From the NCBI GenBank assembly GCA_037074765.1, contig JBAMDO010000303.1, forward strand, positions 1-51,839: 51,839 nucleotides of DNA, written 5' to 3'. Below the pieces are notes generated by a model. The model did not search any database. It had not been told where the DNA came from and saw only the letters and a list, made by a program, of their open reading frames with translations. How positions within the stretch are numbered: the stretch's first letter is position 1; every line of letters starts with the position of its first letter. Source of the DNA: Mansonella perstans. Taxonomy: Eukaryota > Nematoda > Chromadorea > Rhabditida > Onchocercidae. Position numbers and translations under genes: made by a program. Below, piece after piece: positions 1-14,974 of the stretch.

Positions 1-599
1 AAAAAAAAAAAATAGAAATTTAAAAGAAATTTTGTTTTAACAAAATATTTTGTGAATTATTTTTAAGAATAAATAATTCAAATAAAATACATTCATTCAC
101 ATCCATTCTTACTTTCATCCTCTCTTTATCTCTCTTTCTTCCTCACTCTCTTTTTTTATCAATTTAATAAAATTTCATTTTTTTTCTCTCGCTCTCTCTC
201 TCTCTCTCAAAACCATAAATCATAAAATTAATATTTTATTAGTTTAGAAAAATTTTCTGAAACTAATAATCTCATTTCAACAACTAATAAACACATTAAC
301 CATTTACTGATACAATAATATACCAGATGTCTTACTTTTTTTTTTACTAAACATATTATATCCTTTGCTTATAGCTTTCTTTTCTTATCATTTCTTACTT
401 TAACTAACTTTTCTTTTTTCACTTACTTCTCTAATTGTTTAATTCTCTGGTAATTATTGACAAAAATTTCGGTGTAAAAAAGTACATGAAAATTATTGTC
501 GAAATTTCGATTTCAATTCTCGCGAATTCTTTTTTTTTCCAGCTATTCCTAAAAATTATATTAGCTATATCTAAAATTTTGATAATCATTGTTAAGATC

Positions 600-1440
600 A
601 TTCTCTATCGAGATCCTGATGGTTATTCTTGAGATTCTAGATGGACATTATTTAGATTTTCTAGATATGAAGATGATAGCAGATATTGCCGGAATTTTGA
701 TGAAACTGCCTAAAGTTCTATAGAATCGAGATCTTGATAGATATTCCTAAAATTCCAGCGGATATTGCCGAGATTTTAATAAAACTGTCTGAGGTTCTAC
801 TGGATATGCTGAAAATCTCTTGACTTATATTCTTAGGATTCTAGCGGATATTGTCGAGACTTTGAGATAGTCCAATCTAAGGTTCTACTGGATATTATGG
901 AAATTTTGACTGATATTCCTAAGATTCCGGCGGATATTGCCGAAACTTTAATAAAACTTCTGAGGTTCTACTGGATATGCTGAAAATCTCTTGACTTATA
1001 TTCTTAGGATTCTAGCGGATATTGTCGAGAGTTTGAGGTAGTCCAATCTAAGGTTCTACTGGATATTATATAAATTTTGATTGATATTCCTAAGATTCCG
1101 GCGGATATTGCCGAGATTTTAATAAAACTGTCTGAGGTTCTACTGGATATGCTGAAAATCTCTTGACTTATATTCTTAGGATTCTAGCGGATATTGTCGA
1201 GACTTTGAGGTAGTCCAATCTAAGGTTCTATTGGATATTATGGGAATCTTGACTGATATTCCTAAGATTTCAGCGGATATTGCTGAGCCTGAGGTTCTAC
1301 TGGATATTATGGAAATCTTGACTGATATTCCCTAAGATTCCTAAGCGGATATTATCAAATGATATCATGGTAGCTATCCAATTAAGATTATAGCGAATAT
1401 CGTGAAAATTTCGTCATAATTTATAAATCTTCATAAAGCG
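600..1440. repeat. Minisatellite, about 171-bp period made of two ~86-bp half-units
   Basis: Higher-order units start at about 790, 961 and 1,133, giving periods of 171 and 172 bp. Each unit contains two related half-units, both starting with a GGTTCTACTGGATAT-like word and containing a GCGGATATTG-like word. More diverged half-units extend left to about 600, and a partial one extends right to about 1,370. No reading frame stays open across the units, so this looks like non-coding tandem DNA. It is locally less A+T-rich than its surroundings. Confidence 0.85.
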
Positions 1441-2261
1441 GGAAAAGAGAGAAAAACAAAGAATAGAAAGAGAGAAATTTGATAAAAAATATTGAAGAAA
1501 TCACCAAGAAATAAACTAATGAACTAATGAAATTAAATGATAAATTGATAAATTTACAAGAAAAAGAAGAAGAAGAAACCTTAAACAGTGTTGTTTGTTA
1601 GATTTTAATGATAAAAGACTAATTAATTAAAATATTAATAAAAAATTTTAATTGAATGAAATCGATAAAAATTTTATATTACAAAATTATAGCAATTAAG
1701 AAAAGGTTAAATTATTATAATAAAAAAAAATTTTTTTGATAATTTTATCAAAAATTATCAAAGTTTTTTTTTTATAATTATTAATTAAATGAAATTAATT
1801 ATTAATTAATAAATTTAATTAAAAGAGAAATTAAAGTAAAAAAAAAAATGGAAAAAAGGCATATCTGAAAGTAATTGTCTAATAGGGAAAAAAGGACAAA
1901 TGAGTGGTGGCGTCAAGTTGGTGGGTAATCGGCAGATCATTTAATAATATCATATCAATGAATAGATATTTCTCTCTCTCTCTCTTTCTCTCTCTCTACG
2001 ATAATCTCTCTCTCTTCCAAGTATATCAGAAAAAAAAATAAAAAAAAAAAAAAACGGGAAAAAAAAATTGAAAGCTTTAAGGGGGTGATATGAAAAAACC
2101 AACCACTACCACATCATCCTTTACTTCTTTTTTTTTTTCCTTTTCTTTTCCTTCCAAAATCTCTTCATTTCATTTCATTCCTTTCCTTTTCCTTTCCTTC
2201 CCTTTCCTTTTCTTTTTTTTTCATAAATTATTACAAACTAACTGATCCCTTTGTGGTATTC

Positions 2262-2336
2262 ATATGTTTGTTTATTTGTTTGTTTGTTTGATTATTTGTT
2301 TGTTTGTTAATTTGTTTGTATGTTTGTTTGTTGATT
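2262..2336. repeat. Imperfect TTTG microsatellite
   Basis: A run of imperfect TTTG tetranucleotides with interruptions such as ATTA and TGTA. It is purely a simple-sequence tract. Confidence 0.8.
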
Positions 2337-3303
2337 AAAATGAAATAAAATTAGTGAAAAATTAAAGTGTGAAGCAAGAAAAGAAAAAAAAAATTAAAAT
2401 GACCATTATGACCATCAATGACCACTACTTGTTCCAATGATAAAGGAATTATAATAATTAAAAGAATGACTATATTATTCATTCGATAATTCTTGCATGA
2501 ATAAATAACAAAAAAGAATAATGACCACTCTTGACCACTCTATTCATTTATCATTAAGTTGAGTATATATAAATGTTTTTTTTTTTTTTCTTTCAGATCA
2601 ATGAAATTTTTAATAGATCAAAAGAAAAAAAAAGCAAGTGAAAAAAGAGCAAGGAAACCGATGAGATTACCTTTGTTTTTTTTTTTTTTTTTTCCATTTT
2701 TTTTTTCTCTTTTCGTTTCCTAAATGTAATTTCTTTAAATGTTCATAAATCAATTCGGAAATGAAAAAAAAATAACATTCATCGATCACAATTTAGAAGT
2801 TTTTTGAGTGTATAAATGAATGGAATGGATGGGATAGGATAGGATGAAATAAAAATGGGATAGTATGGGTAAATTTTAAAAAAAAAAAAAAAAGAATTTA
2901 AGCCGACAAAAGAATGATGTGAAAAGTTCTGCATTGGAAAAGTTCCTCGTGGTTTCATTTAGTTTTTTTTTTTTATTTTCACTTTTTAAAATTAAATTTT
3001 GGGAAAATGTTACTTGCACTCACATTCTTCTTATCTCTTTGATCTTTTTTTGTTGTTAATTTTTTTTTTTTTATTTAAATCTCTTAATTTTGTTTATTTG
3101 TTAATTTTACGCTTATTATATTCATTCATTCAAAGAAACTTCAATTTATAAAAGCCATTTTAGTTATAGTTAGCAATACTAATTAGTAATAACAAATCGA
3201 TAATTGATAATTAAACAGCCTAATTAATTAATGATTGTAAGCTTTTTCTTTTTTTTTTGAGACCATTTTTTTGAAAAAAAATATAGTAGGTAATGGATTA
3301 TTG

Positions 3304-3456
3304 AATTGATAATTAAACAATCACTAATTGATTGAATCAATTCTCTTAATTACTAAATTGACAATTAAAAAACCAGTAATTGATTGAATCAATTCTTTTA
3401 ATTACTAAATTGACAATTAAATAACCACTAATTGATTGAATCAATTCTCTTTCCTT
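3304..3456. repeat. 52-bp tandem repeat, about three units
   Basis: The word AATTGATTGAATCAATTC recurs at about 3,326, 3,378 and 3,430, a 52-bp period. The intervening sequence (AATTACTAAATTGACAATTAAA-like) is also conserved between units. The core ATTGATTGAATCAAT is itself nearly palindromic. No coding potential is seen. Confidence 0.8.
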
Positions 3457-6400
3457 TATCTATCAGCATCATTTTGTTCTTCGATAAAATACAATGCTGA
3501 TTTTGTTTTTTTAAATGAAGTTACCAAATCTAACAGGGAAATAATTGTTACTAAAATAAGTAGCATCAACTTTTAGCAAAATTTGCTATTTTTCGGCCAA
3601 TCGATGCTTGGCTTTTTTTTTCTGGACTATTTTTCAGGACCATCATTTTGTTGGCTTATCCTAAATTTTGATCGATAAAATGGAATATGTAAATTTTAAA
3701 TGAAAAATTTTCATTGTGATAGAATTCACTGATGCATTGATTGGAATTTTTTTTTGTTAAAGTTTTTTAAATTTAAAAAAAAATTTTTTTTACAGCAAAT
3801 ACATTATTACTTGGATATTTTTAATATCGGTTTAAATAAGGCAAAGAATCTGACGTAATGATAGCAAAGACGATCCTAAGTATCACTTAAAATTTAAGCA
3901 GCTAAATTTAAATGGCCAAGCTTTTATTCTTGGCTATTATTTATTCTTCAACTAATCATTATGATATCAACGTAAATTGCACTATCGGCAATGTTAATTG
4001 CTTCCCGAAAAAAAACTAAATAGGAAAAATAATCAACAGTAACGCTCAACTTTGATCCTAATTAACCAACTTTGACCAAAAATGAAAGTTAAAAGTTTAA
4101 AAAAAAAAAGTTATGAAAATAATTGAAAAAGGAATTACGAAATTTGTTATAGAATAAAATTTAGGATGCAGAAAAAAGTCTGAACTACCGAATATGCGAT
4201 GAAGTGACCGGCAAAACTAAAAGCAATGGTCATTGGGTGATTTGTAATTGTCAAGTTGATAAGGTAATCTTAATTAGGTAGGAATAGATAAAAATAGAAG
4301 GAAGGAGACAAAAAAAAGTTGTTAAAAAGGTGAAAATTAAATGACAAAAAGGGAGAAAGAGAGAATAAAGGTAAGAGAGAGAAATAACAGGTAAAAAGTG
4401 TAGCCGACAACAAATTTGAATTGACCTAACTCTGATTTAAAACAGATCAAAGGATGCCGTAAATTGTAAACAAATTAGTGTACCATAAAGATGTCAACGA
4501 TCAAGTTGACATACTATATTGATAATAAGCAGCACTTTCATAATTAACCTCAGCATTATTCTGTCAAAATTTTTTCCTACCAATTACCTGTAGTCATTTG
4601 TGCAAATTGTTGTGGGAATGTAACAATATTATTAATTTTCAAGATTAATTTTGAATAAATTATGGTTAATTAATAAGGAGAAAAGGCTGAAAAGCATTAT
4701 GAAAATAGTGAGAGGTAAAATTTCAAATTTTAATTTAAATTAATAATGAAATGTAGTCGTATTAAAATTCAATTCATCAAAATTAATTATAATTAAAGTT
4801 ATTAATTATGATTTGATTAGATAGGAAATGCAAACATAATATTTTTTTCGCTTCCTAATATTGAATTTTTTTGTTAAAATCTTCGAAATTTTGAATGTTA
4901 TCAAGCATTGGTGAGAAAATTAAATTTAAAAATATCGATGAATTTCTTAACTCTTTTGTTCTCTTTCTCTTTTTCGCTCTCTCTCTCTTACTTTCGAGTT
5001 AAGTAAGTCTAAAATGATGATTGGATAAAAATCTTATCTAGAATTTTGAATTTCTTAAAATAAATTTTCCATTTCTGCAACTTTTTATTGCAATTTAATC
5101 AGTTCGAATAATATTACATTAAAATTTAAAAATTTCAAGTGATACAATTTAAAAATTTTTAATTGCTACCATAATTTTAAGTAAGTCTAAATTTTCATTG
5201 TCAAATTTTTCACATCATTTATTTGTTTATTTATATTTGTAAATAAGCATATATACATACATTGTTTCTGTTCATCCATATTCATAATGCCTTTTTTCCT
5301 GAAACACATACCGGATATCGGATGCAACCGAAAATGTATATTTGTATGATTAATAATTTGCAATAGTATTTACTCCTGCAAATATATCCTTGCCATTACT
5401 GTAGAAATCATTCAGTAATCATTTGATGTCTATGTTTTATCAAAGAAAAAAAAGTGCTGATAGAAGGAATTAAAAAATAAATTTGGAAAAATAATTTCAA
5501 TAATTTACATCATAATTTTATCATTTTATTTATATTTATTGATTTGTTTCAAAATTTCTTAAAAAAATATTTTTATTGCTTCTTCCTTCCTTTGTTGACC
5601 TCAAATTACAGTATACTTCCTTAAAGATCACACTCAATAAATGTTGTCATTCATTATTTGTCACCAATTTTCTGCTATTTATTAATGTCATCATATTGGT
5701 ACAAAACAAAAACAAAAAAAAAAAAAAAGAAAGATATGATTGAAAAGAAAGGTAAGCAGTTTGTGTCGGTAACATCAAAGATATGATTAATCGAAATATT
5801 CCGCATGTATACAAATAAGCACAATGTTTCTGCTTAATCTCTCATCCACTTTACCCATCATCCAGGTAATCTATATTTAAAATCTCATCAACAACATAAA
5901 TAATTTACCTTCATTCAAAAAGATATGAAAAGAAAAAATAATTAGTGAAAATTAATTTAATTGTTTTTTAAAAATAAAAACCTTCTAATTTCACTTTTAC
6001 TTATAATTAAATCAATTAATTTTATAATTTTTGCCTCATTAATTAATTTTAATAATTATTGACAAAATTAAATTTTTTTTTTTCACTAATAAATTTAATT
6101 TTTTATGTAATAGTACATAATTTCAATCTCTTCTATAGTTTAAATCAATTGATTTTCATAATTTTAGTCTGAATATTACCAATTAATTAATTTAATTAAT
6201 CAATTTCAATATTTTATAGATAACTGTTGCTACAAAAAGCTTCTATTGAACAACACACACAAACATATACGTATTATACGTTATTTTACTTAAAATGATA
6301 GCGCAAAAAAATCCACATTATTAATATTATTTCTGAATAAATTATGTATTTTTGAAAATTTAAATAAAATTAATTTACGTGCAATGATATTATCATATCT

Positions 6401-9400
6401 GTAGTATGCAATAGTAATAACTGAATAAATAATTGGTGCTACCAATGGTACCAACGTTACTACCACTGCTACCATTGGTTGTAAAAGTTGTAATATTTCA
6501 TTTATGTTTGTTATTAAATTAACGACTAAAAAAATATTTCATTTGTTTCACTAATATTGTTTTCTTCTTTCGCTCTCTTTTAATTTCTGTAAGTATGGTC
6601 AAAAATTTTTTATTGAAGAAAATTGATTAAATCCTAACTGATAACAGGTGACAATTGATCGATGACAGATGATAGTTGATGGCAGGTAAAGTAAATTTAT
6701 TCATGCAAATGGCCACTGGCTATTTCTGTCTACTCATTTTTTTTTTAATAGTTTTATAATTTTTTTTTCCAAATTTATTTTTCAATTAACAATACTTACT
6801 TTCAAAAAAATAATTTATGACTTTTTTTGAATAATTGATTAATTAATTGATCGTTTGATTTTTCAAGCAAAATAATAAAATTTATTGAAATGCAAAATAA
6901 TTTCAGAATTAGCAAAGAATTTTTTCCATTGAAACATGATAATGAAATTTTTTTTTCGTTTTCTGAAAAAATATATGCCAAAAATCAATAAGCAATAGAT
7001 CTAAGATAAAAAGAAAAAATGAAATAAATAAGTTAAATTTGATAAAAAATAAAAAAAAAACAAGAAAAAAATTTGATAGCAAATTAATAGTACATTCTGA
7101 GAAAAAGTTAAAAAAGATTTAAATCAAAAAAAAAAAGGAAGAAACAAAAAGATAAGATAAAAAAATGATTGTAAGGCACATTAAAGCATAGCTATCTTAT
7201 TTACCTATGCAGAAATATGGCCATAAAGATAAAAATTGCCAAATAAGTAAGTAAGTTATAAATAGAAACAATTCGTTCGCATTTGTACAAAAGCTACAAT
7301 AATAATTTATTGATGATAAAAGAAGCCTTTCTGGCCAATAAACTTTAACCTTAAAATTAATTGCGCCATATTTTTATTTACATTCTACTCATACCCTCCT
7401 ACATTCATTCAATCTTTCTTTTTTCTTATCTGTCATTTACTCTTTTGATGTTTGATTACTTCATCTTTAACATTTATCTTTTTTTCACCTGTTCCATACC
7501 TGTTTCTTTTTAGCTTTATCTTATTGCTATATTTTATTGCCTTATCAATTCTCAATGCTTATACAATTTACAACCATTACTACTGCTACTACTACTAGTA
7601 TTTGGATACCACTTACTACTTTCCTGTACCCTTATTGTATCTGTTTTTTTTTCCTTTTAAAATCAATAAACAATTTTTTATTGCTTATCAATGATATATG
7701 CAGTTGTTTTTGTTGTTGTTAGAATAAAATAAAAAGAAAATTTTTCAATTCTTTTTTTTTCATTTCTGATCTTTTTTTTTTCATTTAATTTAATTTCAAT
7801 AAAAATTTTGAGGAATTTCCAATTTTTCTTTTTTCTACCTTTTCCTTTCGCCTTGCAAACTCTTCCGTTTCTCTCATTCTCTTTTTCACTTTTTTCCCTT
7901 ACACTTCTTTTAAAACTTTAATTATATTCTCAAAATGTTAAAATGATGAGTTTTTATGGTTGTCTAATTTTATTAATTAATAAAATTAACTTATACAAAC
8001 TTTTATAAATTCAAATGAATAACCGATCACTTTTTTTTTAAACCATTTCTTATTTAAACTTAAGCATAAATTCTAAGAATTGTTTGAAATTTGGAAGATA
8101 TGTTTGCATAGAATTTTTACCATAAAATCATACAATACCTAATTAATTAATGAAATACTCATCTATGTTTTCCAGTTAATTAAAATTAACTCAATTTTTC
8201 TTTTTTGATATATATTGTATGAGCTACTTGAGGTTTAATGGTAATTCTGTTGCTGGAAAATATTATTAGTTATATTTTAGGACAAGAAATTAATTTATTT
8301 ACAACATCTATTTTATAGTCCAAAACTTTCAATCAAACCATACCCGCAAACAGTACAACAATTGTAAATCACACCATTCTATGACATTATTCCCAATTGA
8401 ACTTCTTCGATGTAATTGGGTAATTAAGTAAGCAATAACAATTAATAACTTCCATATTTCCCTCTCTTTACTTTTTAAGATTTCATAATGACTTCCCAAT
8501 ATTCAGGATAATACCGGAAATTAGGTGAAATTGCTTACTTATACACAATTATATAATTTCTAAAATTTATTTTAAAAAAATCTATTTTTAGCGAATTTTT
8601 TTTTTGTTCCTTCTCGTTTTTGTTTTATAATGGCATTATTCGTCGAAATGAAATGTTAACAAAAATGCTGAAAAAAAAAACTGGAATGATTCAATAAACA
8701 CACATATTTCTTATCTGATCATACTATAAGAATTATTATCTGATATTTAGATTTTCGATAATATTTCAGTAATTTTAAATTCCATATCATGACTTTAAAA
8801 TTAATTCAACTTACATGCTTGTTAAATTCTCCTCACTCTAATATTAGCAATTATTTAATTATCAAAAATAATCATGTATGCGCATTCATTATTAATATTA
8901 TTAAATGTCAATGATATCGATAATATAATTATATATCAAATAATGATAGTAAGTTTTATCATAAGCATAATTTGTCCTATTACAATATTCGATTTAGGCT
9001 TAGAGATGGATGAAATTAACGTATTGTTGCATTACTAACTAACAATAATGCATTGTGACTAAGCTGTTACACATTCTTTTAATTATTACTATTACACAAA
9101 TAGTTGTAGTAATGATCTGTTTAGAAGAAATAAAAACAAAAACCGATACATTGCGCAATGTGTACTAGGCGGTACACAAATGTAGCAGTAACGAAAAACA
9201 AACAATGATGAGAATGAAAAGTGTAAGATAATCCGTAACAATTCCTGATTACGGTACAAAAATTTTGTTTTGTTGTAATTTGCAAAATTTCAGCTACACA
9301 ACAATTTACAATATATTTGATAAAAAAGCAAAATAGATCCCAGCAATATTTTCCAATTATATTAATATATAATGGATTTCCGATTATAGCAGAAAACATT

Positions 9401-9581
9401 CGTTATCTATGAACAAAATCTTACATCAAAATTTTCTTAAACAAATAAGCAACATAGTACTTTCCATTTAAAATTTTGATAAATAAATTTGCAATAAAAA
9501 TTACTTTTTTTTATATTTTAAATTTAATAAATATCGGCCAATAACATAACAAACAAAAAAATGTTTGGGAAATTTTCAATG

Positions 9582-12500
9582 TTATCGCCTAACAAAATTC
9601 AAAAATATTGTATATAGTAGTATATCATGGTCAAGCTCAATTTCAGTGCATATTAATGTTGTCTGACCGTTACGATACTTTTCCAAAGTAGCGCGATCAC
9701 CTGGTGTCAAATACATTTCTTCCACTTCACTAATCTAAATAAAAAAAGGAATGAATATTTATGCTATTTACCAATAATCAAGAGGTTGTAAAGATTTTTA
9801 CGAAATTTGAGGAAAAAAAGAAATTAATGAAAAGCCGAAAAGATTAACCTGTTGTTTTTTTGTTTCTTCATCAAGATTCTCATCTACTTCAATATTTGCT
9901 ACAATAGTTTCCATTTTCAAATTCCGATCTATTAACACTCTGAAAATTATGCACCAATGACAATGCTTTTATTTTGTTCAAGTTCTTTTTGTTGGGAATA
10001 GAATATAATGAAGGAAATTAGAAACAAAACAAGGAAAAGAATTTGAAATTAAAAGAGCACAGCAATAATTTGCAATTCGAGTTTTTGAATTCTATGTACT
10101 AAAAATTCAAAGAAAAAAATATGATGAACTGATGCTTTTATTTGTAGAATGCTTGGAGGTAAAACTTCATTATCAAATGTAAGAATAATTTATAAAGGAA
10201 GAAAAAAAAACTCCTCATGTGACTGTTAATAAAGGTTACCAATTTTAACAACTAAAACTTTCGCGACATACGAAATTAAAAAAAAGCGATTCTTAGTAAC
10301 ATTCCCTAATTCTGAGAATGCTGTTGTCCAATCTAAGGAAATAAAAGTTTTTTAGTTAAGCCATATATGTCCTGATAAAATTACACTTCGAGATTATCTC
10401 CTAATAAACTGCTGTTTCTCTCCAATTGTTTGCATCACATATATATACAAATCATTTCATATAAGTAGTTCCATTACACTATAAGGTTTACAGTCATGTA
10501 GTGCTGTTATCGCAAAAACAATTTATTCCAAAAAATCATTTGCATTTGAAATTCAATCAGAAAGTTCAGCACAACAATTGAAAGCATGAGAAAAATGATA
10601 TAAACTTACTTGTGTTCTCTAGTTTCATGACGCCTTCGAACAATTACATTTCTCAGTACCTAAAAAAGTTTCATAATTTTGCAATTAGCATTAATCAAGG
10701 ATTTAAAAACAATTCCCTCTAATTAAGATATCGTCTGAAGCATTTCATCATATTATGAATTAGTTGTGATTTTCACCTTTTTGTAAAACCAACGGCAATT
10801 AGATGTAAGATTGCTACTTTCGTGATTGAAGTGATAAGTTACAAAAAGACAAGTAAGGAATACTAGAAGTCCAATGTTAAATTCCATTTATTTCAAATGA
10901 ATAAAAAAAAAAAAGACATATACATAGCTTTAAAAATATACCTTGCAAGTAAATAAATATAAATTGTGAGCTATGACACTTAAATCAACATAATAGAGAT
11001 AGATCGTTCGCGCTGGTGCAAAATCATTCGTTTTGGCCACATGCTGAAAAATTCAGAACAATCATGTCAATACATCCAGTAAAACTTAAAAGAAATAAAA
11101 ATTAAAAAAGCAGAAGAACCAGAATTCATGATAAAAAATGTTACTATAAAAAACACAGAATAACATCGCAGCAAAAAAGATTTAGTTGATTCACACAAAT
11201 TCTTTTACACTTTTTAGAATAATTTATTTGTCAAGATAAAGAAATGGTAAAATACTATGTCAAACAATCAAAGTTTCATACTGCAAACAATTGGAACATG
11301 TATGTAAACAGATGGGATATTTTCCCTCACAACATCAATCTTTATAATTTAACATTATACTCCATCAGTAATTATTTGATGAAATTAATTCCCATCAATC
11401 TTACCCGCCGTAATGAGTAGTCTGTAATTTAAACGTAACATGATACAGTACCTCAAAGTACGATTATAAAAATCGCAAAAATTAAGAAATTTCTCGAACT
11501 GCTTTAGCTGTAAATCGATGAAATCGACTTATAAAAATCCGGACCTATTAATTAATTACTTTCATTAAACATTCATTAAACGTACCTTCATTAAAACAAA
11601 TCCATTCTCTAATAACTGATAACAAAGCTTGCGCGCTTCTGTTGATGATAACATAGCTAATTTTTCAACCTGCATTAATTTTTTTTTAAAAAACATCTTC
11701 ATTTTGTTGACATTTAATCACAGATTAATAAAAATTAAATGGCGGATATCATGAATCAGTCAAACTTATAAACGATTGGATCTTTCGAATGGTTAGGATG
11801 GCGGATGCATTGCAAACAACGCCGGAATGCTATTGCTGGTAATTTCTTTGTACAACTCTAAATTTTATTTATACGGTAACTACCGTCCGCTAGTAATCCT
11901 AGTCGGGAAGTTGAAATTCGACATATTCTCTATGCAAATCCATCATCACCAAGGTAAATATCAACCGGAAAATGTTCATAAGCTCATGTAAAATCTACAG
12001 TTTTAAGTCACTTGAATCTATTTTGTTCTTCTACCACTAAAATTTTGCATTCTACATTCTCGTCATTTTCTGAATTTAGCAAAATAAGTGGAAATATATT
12101 CCGACATAAAAAAAACTGATGGATTTGCTTTAATTTCACTAGTTTTCAACAACACTGTCCAATTTAATTAGTTATGAAACTCACATGATCTTCTTCTAGA
12201 AAACCTTTTTGCATAAGAAGTCGAAAAACGCGAACAGCTCGCATATCCAATCTTTCTCGAATTGCTGATTCAATATGACGTTGACAATGCGTAGCTATTG
12301 CTTTTTCAAAATCTATAATATATATTACACTTTGAAAATGAAATTTCTGAGAAATGAAAATGAACAGCAGTGGAAAAAACAGTTCCGCAAGAAAAATCCT
12401 TGTTAATGATGGGCTGCATATAATTAAGACAACTCACCAACAACAAAAAGACCACCTGCACTCTCGCCAACCTTTCGTACAATTCCACCACTTTCAGACA

Positions 12501-14974
12501 GCAATCGTAACGCTACTTCTATTTCGTGCTTTTCTAAACTTATGCCATTCAAGTTTGCAGCTCGCACAACGTCATGAATCTAAAAATTTTTCAAATTATT
12601 CACTTTTATCGTACTGTAAAATGAATGGAGGAGATCCAAACACAGCGAGATATAATGTTCGCCGTAAACTGACCCAAAACTACTAAAAGAAAGGAACAAA
12701 TAGAACAAGTGATCAGTAGACCGATAGCCAGCCTTTTTTAGCAAGATGGATTATGGTCCACATGTAAAGTCCACATCAAGACGAAATATGCTGTTAGTGA
12801 ATGATCAGACAAAATCCACAAAAAAATAAAAATATAACACAATACCCACACATCTATGTTGCCAGAACTACGTTTATCTTTCTTCCAAAAACTTACAGAT
12901 ATAGGAAAAGAAGCTGCGGCTGACGAATCAGCTTTCATTTCACTTATTTTCAGCAAAATTTTCAAAATCTTAAAGCAATTTTCGTGGATAGCATCACCCG
13001 CTTCATATGCATTAATAACCATTTGATCCCGTAGATATCGCTCAAAACGCATATAATTCAAATGCCAATAAATATCACTATCCGGATTATCTCTCTCATT
13101 GCTTATATTTTTTCGCTTCCGAGATTTATCGTCGTCTGAAAATTGGTTTCTAAGAATTCTATTTTGCATTTTCGGTAAAGGGTTACCTGCTAAATGCCTT
13201 GCCTAGCTAGTGAAGGAGAATATTTCCAAAACTTTGAAAGCACATTAATGCATTATTATTAGTACTGTGGGATCTAATGCTATCCTTCTTGTTGAAGATC
13301 GTTAATGGGAGATTTAACAACTAAATGCAAGACTGCCTCAGCGACTGATAAACCTTAAAGTAGTCTTGAATCAACGGATAATTTAAAATATACAGAATGT
13401 CTTTTTCAAGTTCATCCAAAATGGATGAACCTGAAAAACCTACCATTGACTTCCTGCTTTTTTGCATCCAAAACCACATCAGGCATAGTAAATGGGTCTA
13501 GATGCTTCTCGGAAATAGGACATCCACATAAATTACTTTCAATTCTGGGATATCGCATAATAAATTGTGTTTCAACAAGTCGAGCGAAACTTGTTTTTAC
13601 CTGCGAAAAATCGACAATTAAATGAGAAAAAAAACCGAAAATTATTTCAAGCCGAATCAACAACGGATGAAAATAATTAATTCCTGAAAACATTTTTGCT
13701 CAGAAATCCACATCACCAATAACAGTATGATCAAGTACCTATTGCATTAAGTACTTGATGCGGAAGGAACAAAAAATTTTAATCAAACTCGTTGCGCAAT
13801 ATTAATTTTCCATTTTGGCTCCGAAGCCCTAACAAATTTGGCAGATTGCAACCGCGAATAATATTTTAAAAAACTCATACGAATGTAAAAAAAAAAAAAA
13901 AAAAAAAACACTACAAACACTCCAATATTTTTCTTCCAATGAAATTCTCAGCTAAACATAACGGAATACTGATTAAAAGTGACTCATTTAATTATATATC
14001 TTAATTTTAGAATTTGTAATGCCAACGATGGTGTTACGAATTTGGAAATCAAAGAATTAAAGCCATACTTCATCAATCGACAATTCCAACCTAGCAGCAA
14101 CACGTTTGATACATGATGAATACGTCAGCCGCCCTTGACTGATGATTTCTAAACATATTGCTTCCGCTACATCACCATATAAAGTTTTGGCAACAAATGA
14201 GCATCTAGCTGATCGCACCAGACGCAGAATATCAATAGCCTGCGCAGAATAAATTATGCGCTGATGTCCATCCAGCGCAAATCGTAAGATTCCATGTTGC
14301 TCCAAAATTATCATTGCTCGCTTTATCTGCAGTTAATTCATGCTTTTTAAATTATATCAAGAAAGAAACATAGAAAAATCATTAAAAAACTTTCGATTTT
14401 CTCCAACTAATTTGGCGAAACTTTTTATCTAGTAGTTTTTCACTTCTCGATAGGTCCAATGCAATATAAAAGCTTTTTTAGTAAAATGAATTTATTCAAA
14501 TAAAAATATAATCTGTCACAGCGATTTATTCACGAACAAACGATATCATTGATCCATTTATAAGTAAACCTATAACTGATCTTTCTCTTTATTTGGGATT
14601 CTGGCCAAAGATTTTAAAAAATTCTTTATGGGCGTGAACCCAATGTTTCGACTATTATCGCTTGTTCCAGTAACATAAAGCTAATAATGCTTGGTACTTT
14701 TCACTAAATTTGTTTTACTTAAATGATTCCGAATTTCTGTAAGTTTATAAGCAATAGTATCACTGAAAGTATATTAGATCCCTTAGACTAAAAATAAACC
14801 ACGAAAGACTTCATATGAACTAACCTCGGAAATTTTGAACTGCTTACATAATCTTTTGAATATAATTGGCAATGATGCGGCTTCGCTTAGCAACACGCTT
14901 CCAACAGCAGCCACTATTGGACCAAAATGATCGTCCAAAATTTCAACACACGCATCAACTTCTATGGAGCTCAT
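9582..14974 (-). CDS. POLR3C: RNA polymerase III subunit RPC3 (POLR3C), 11 exons
   Basis: RPC3 belongs to the RPC3-RPC6-RPC7 subcomplex of nuclear RNA polymerase III, which acts in promoter opening and initiation at tRNA and 5S genes. Predicted coding exons in transcript order: 14974-14825, 14326-14069, 13600-13444, 13186-12897, 12579-12438, 12312-12185, 11669-11586, 11043-10942, 10659-10610, 9939-9849 and 9734-9582. All junctions are GT/AG and in phase; they total 1,605 bp, or 534 codons, about the length of the human protein. Recognisable stretches are an N-terminal winged helix (VDACVEILDDHFG), the A-K-T-L-Y-G-D motif of the second winged helix, a basic R-K-R-K linker, D-S-D-I-Y-W-H-L-N with Y-L-R-D-Q, F-A-P-A-R-T-I-Y-L-Y, and a C-terminal coiled coil (RRRHETREHK). 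Assignment is by family resemblance recalled from the human sequence. The gene lies downstream of the bL36m gene on the same strand. Confidence 0.9.

Larger units (their letters stand above)
1..9581. other. Gene-poor, low-complexity DNA
   Basis: I see no gene in this 9.6-kb stretch. It holds long poly-T and poly-A runs, CT-rich microsatellites (near 190-210, 1,970-2,010 and 4,970-4,990), a TTTG-type microsatellite and two tandem repeats listed separately. The few open frames over 60 codons (435-632, 6,290-6,475, 7,537-7,722 and 9,121-9,399) are rich in residues coded by A/T-only codons, lack convincing splice context and match no family I know. It could be intergenic DNA, or an intron or 3' region of a gene lying to the left of the window. 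Confidence 0.6.

Noticed and set aside
10778..10887. Minus-strand ORF with a signal-like start (M-E-F-N-I-G-L-L-V-F-L) and C-R-W-F-Y-K-K end, inside a POLR3C intron
   Set aside because: It cannot be joined to POLR3C exon 8 in phase, while exon 8 joins exon 9 directly and matches the family. A nested gene is not supported otherwise.
12354..12686. 110-codon plus-strand ORF
   Set aside because: It is antisense to POLR3C exons 5 and 6, which have clear family motifs.
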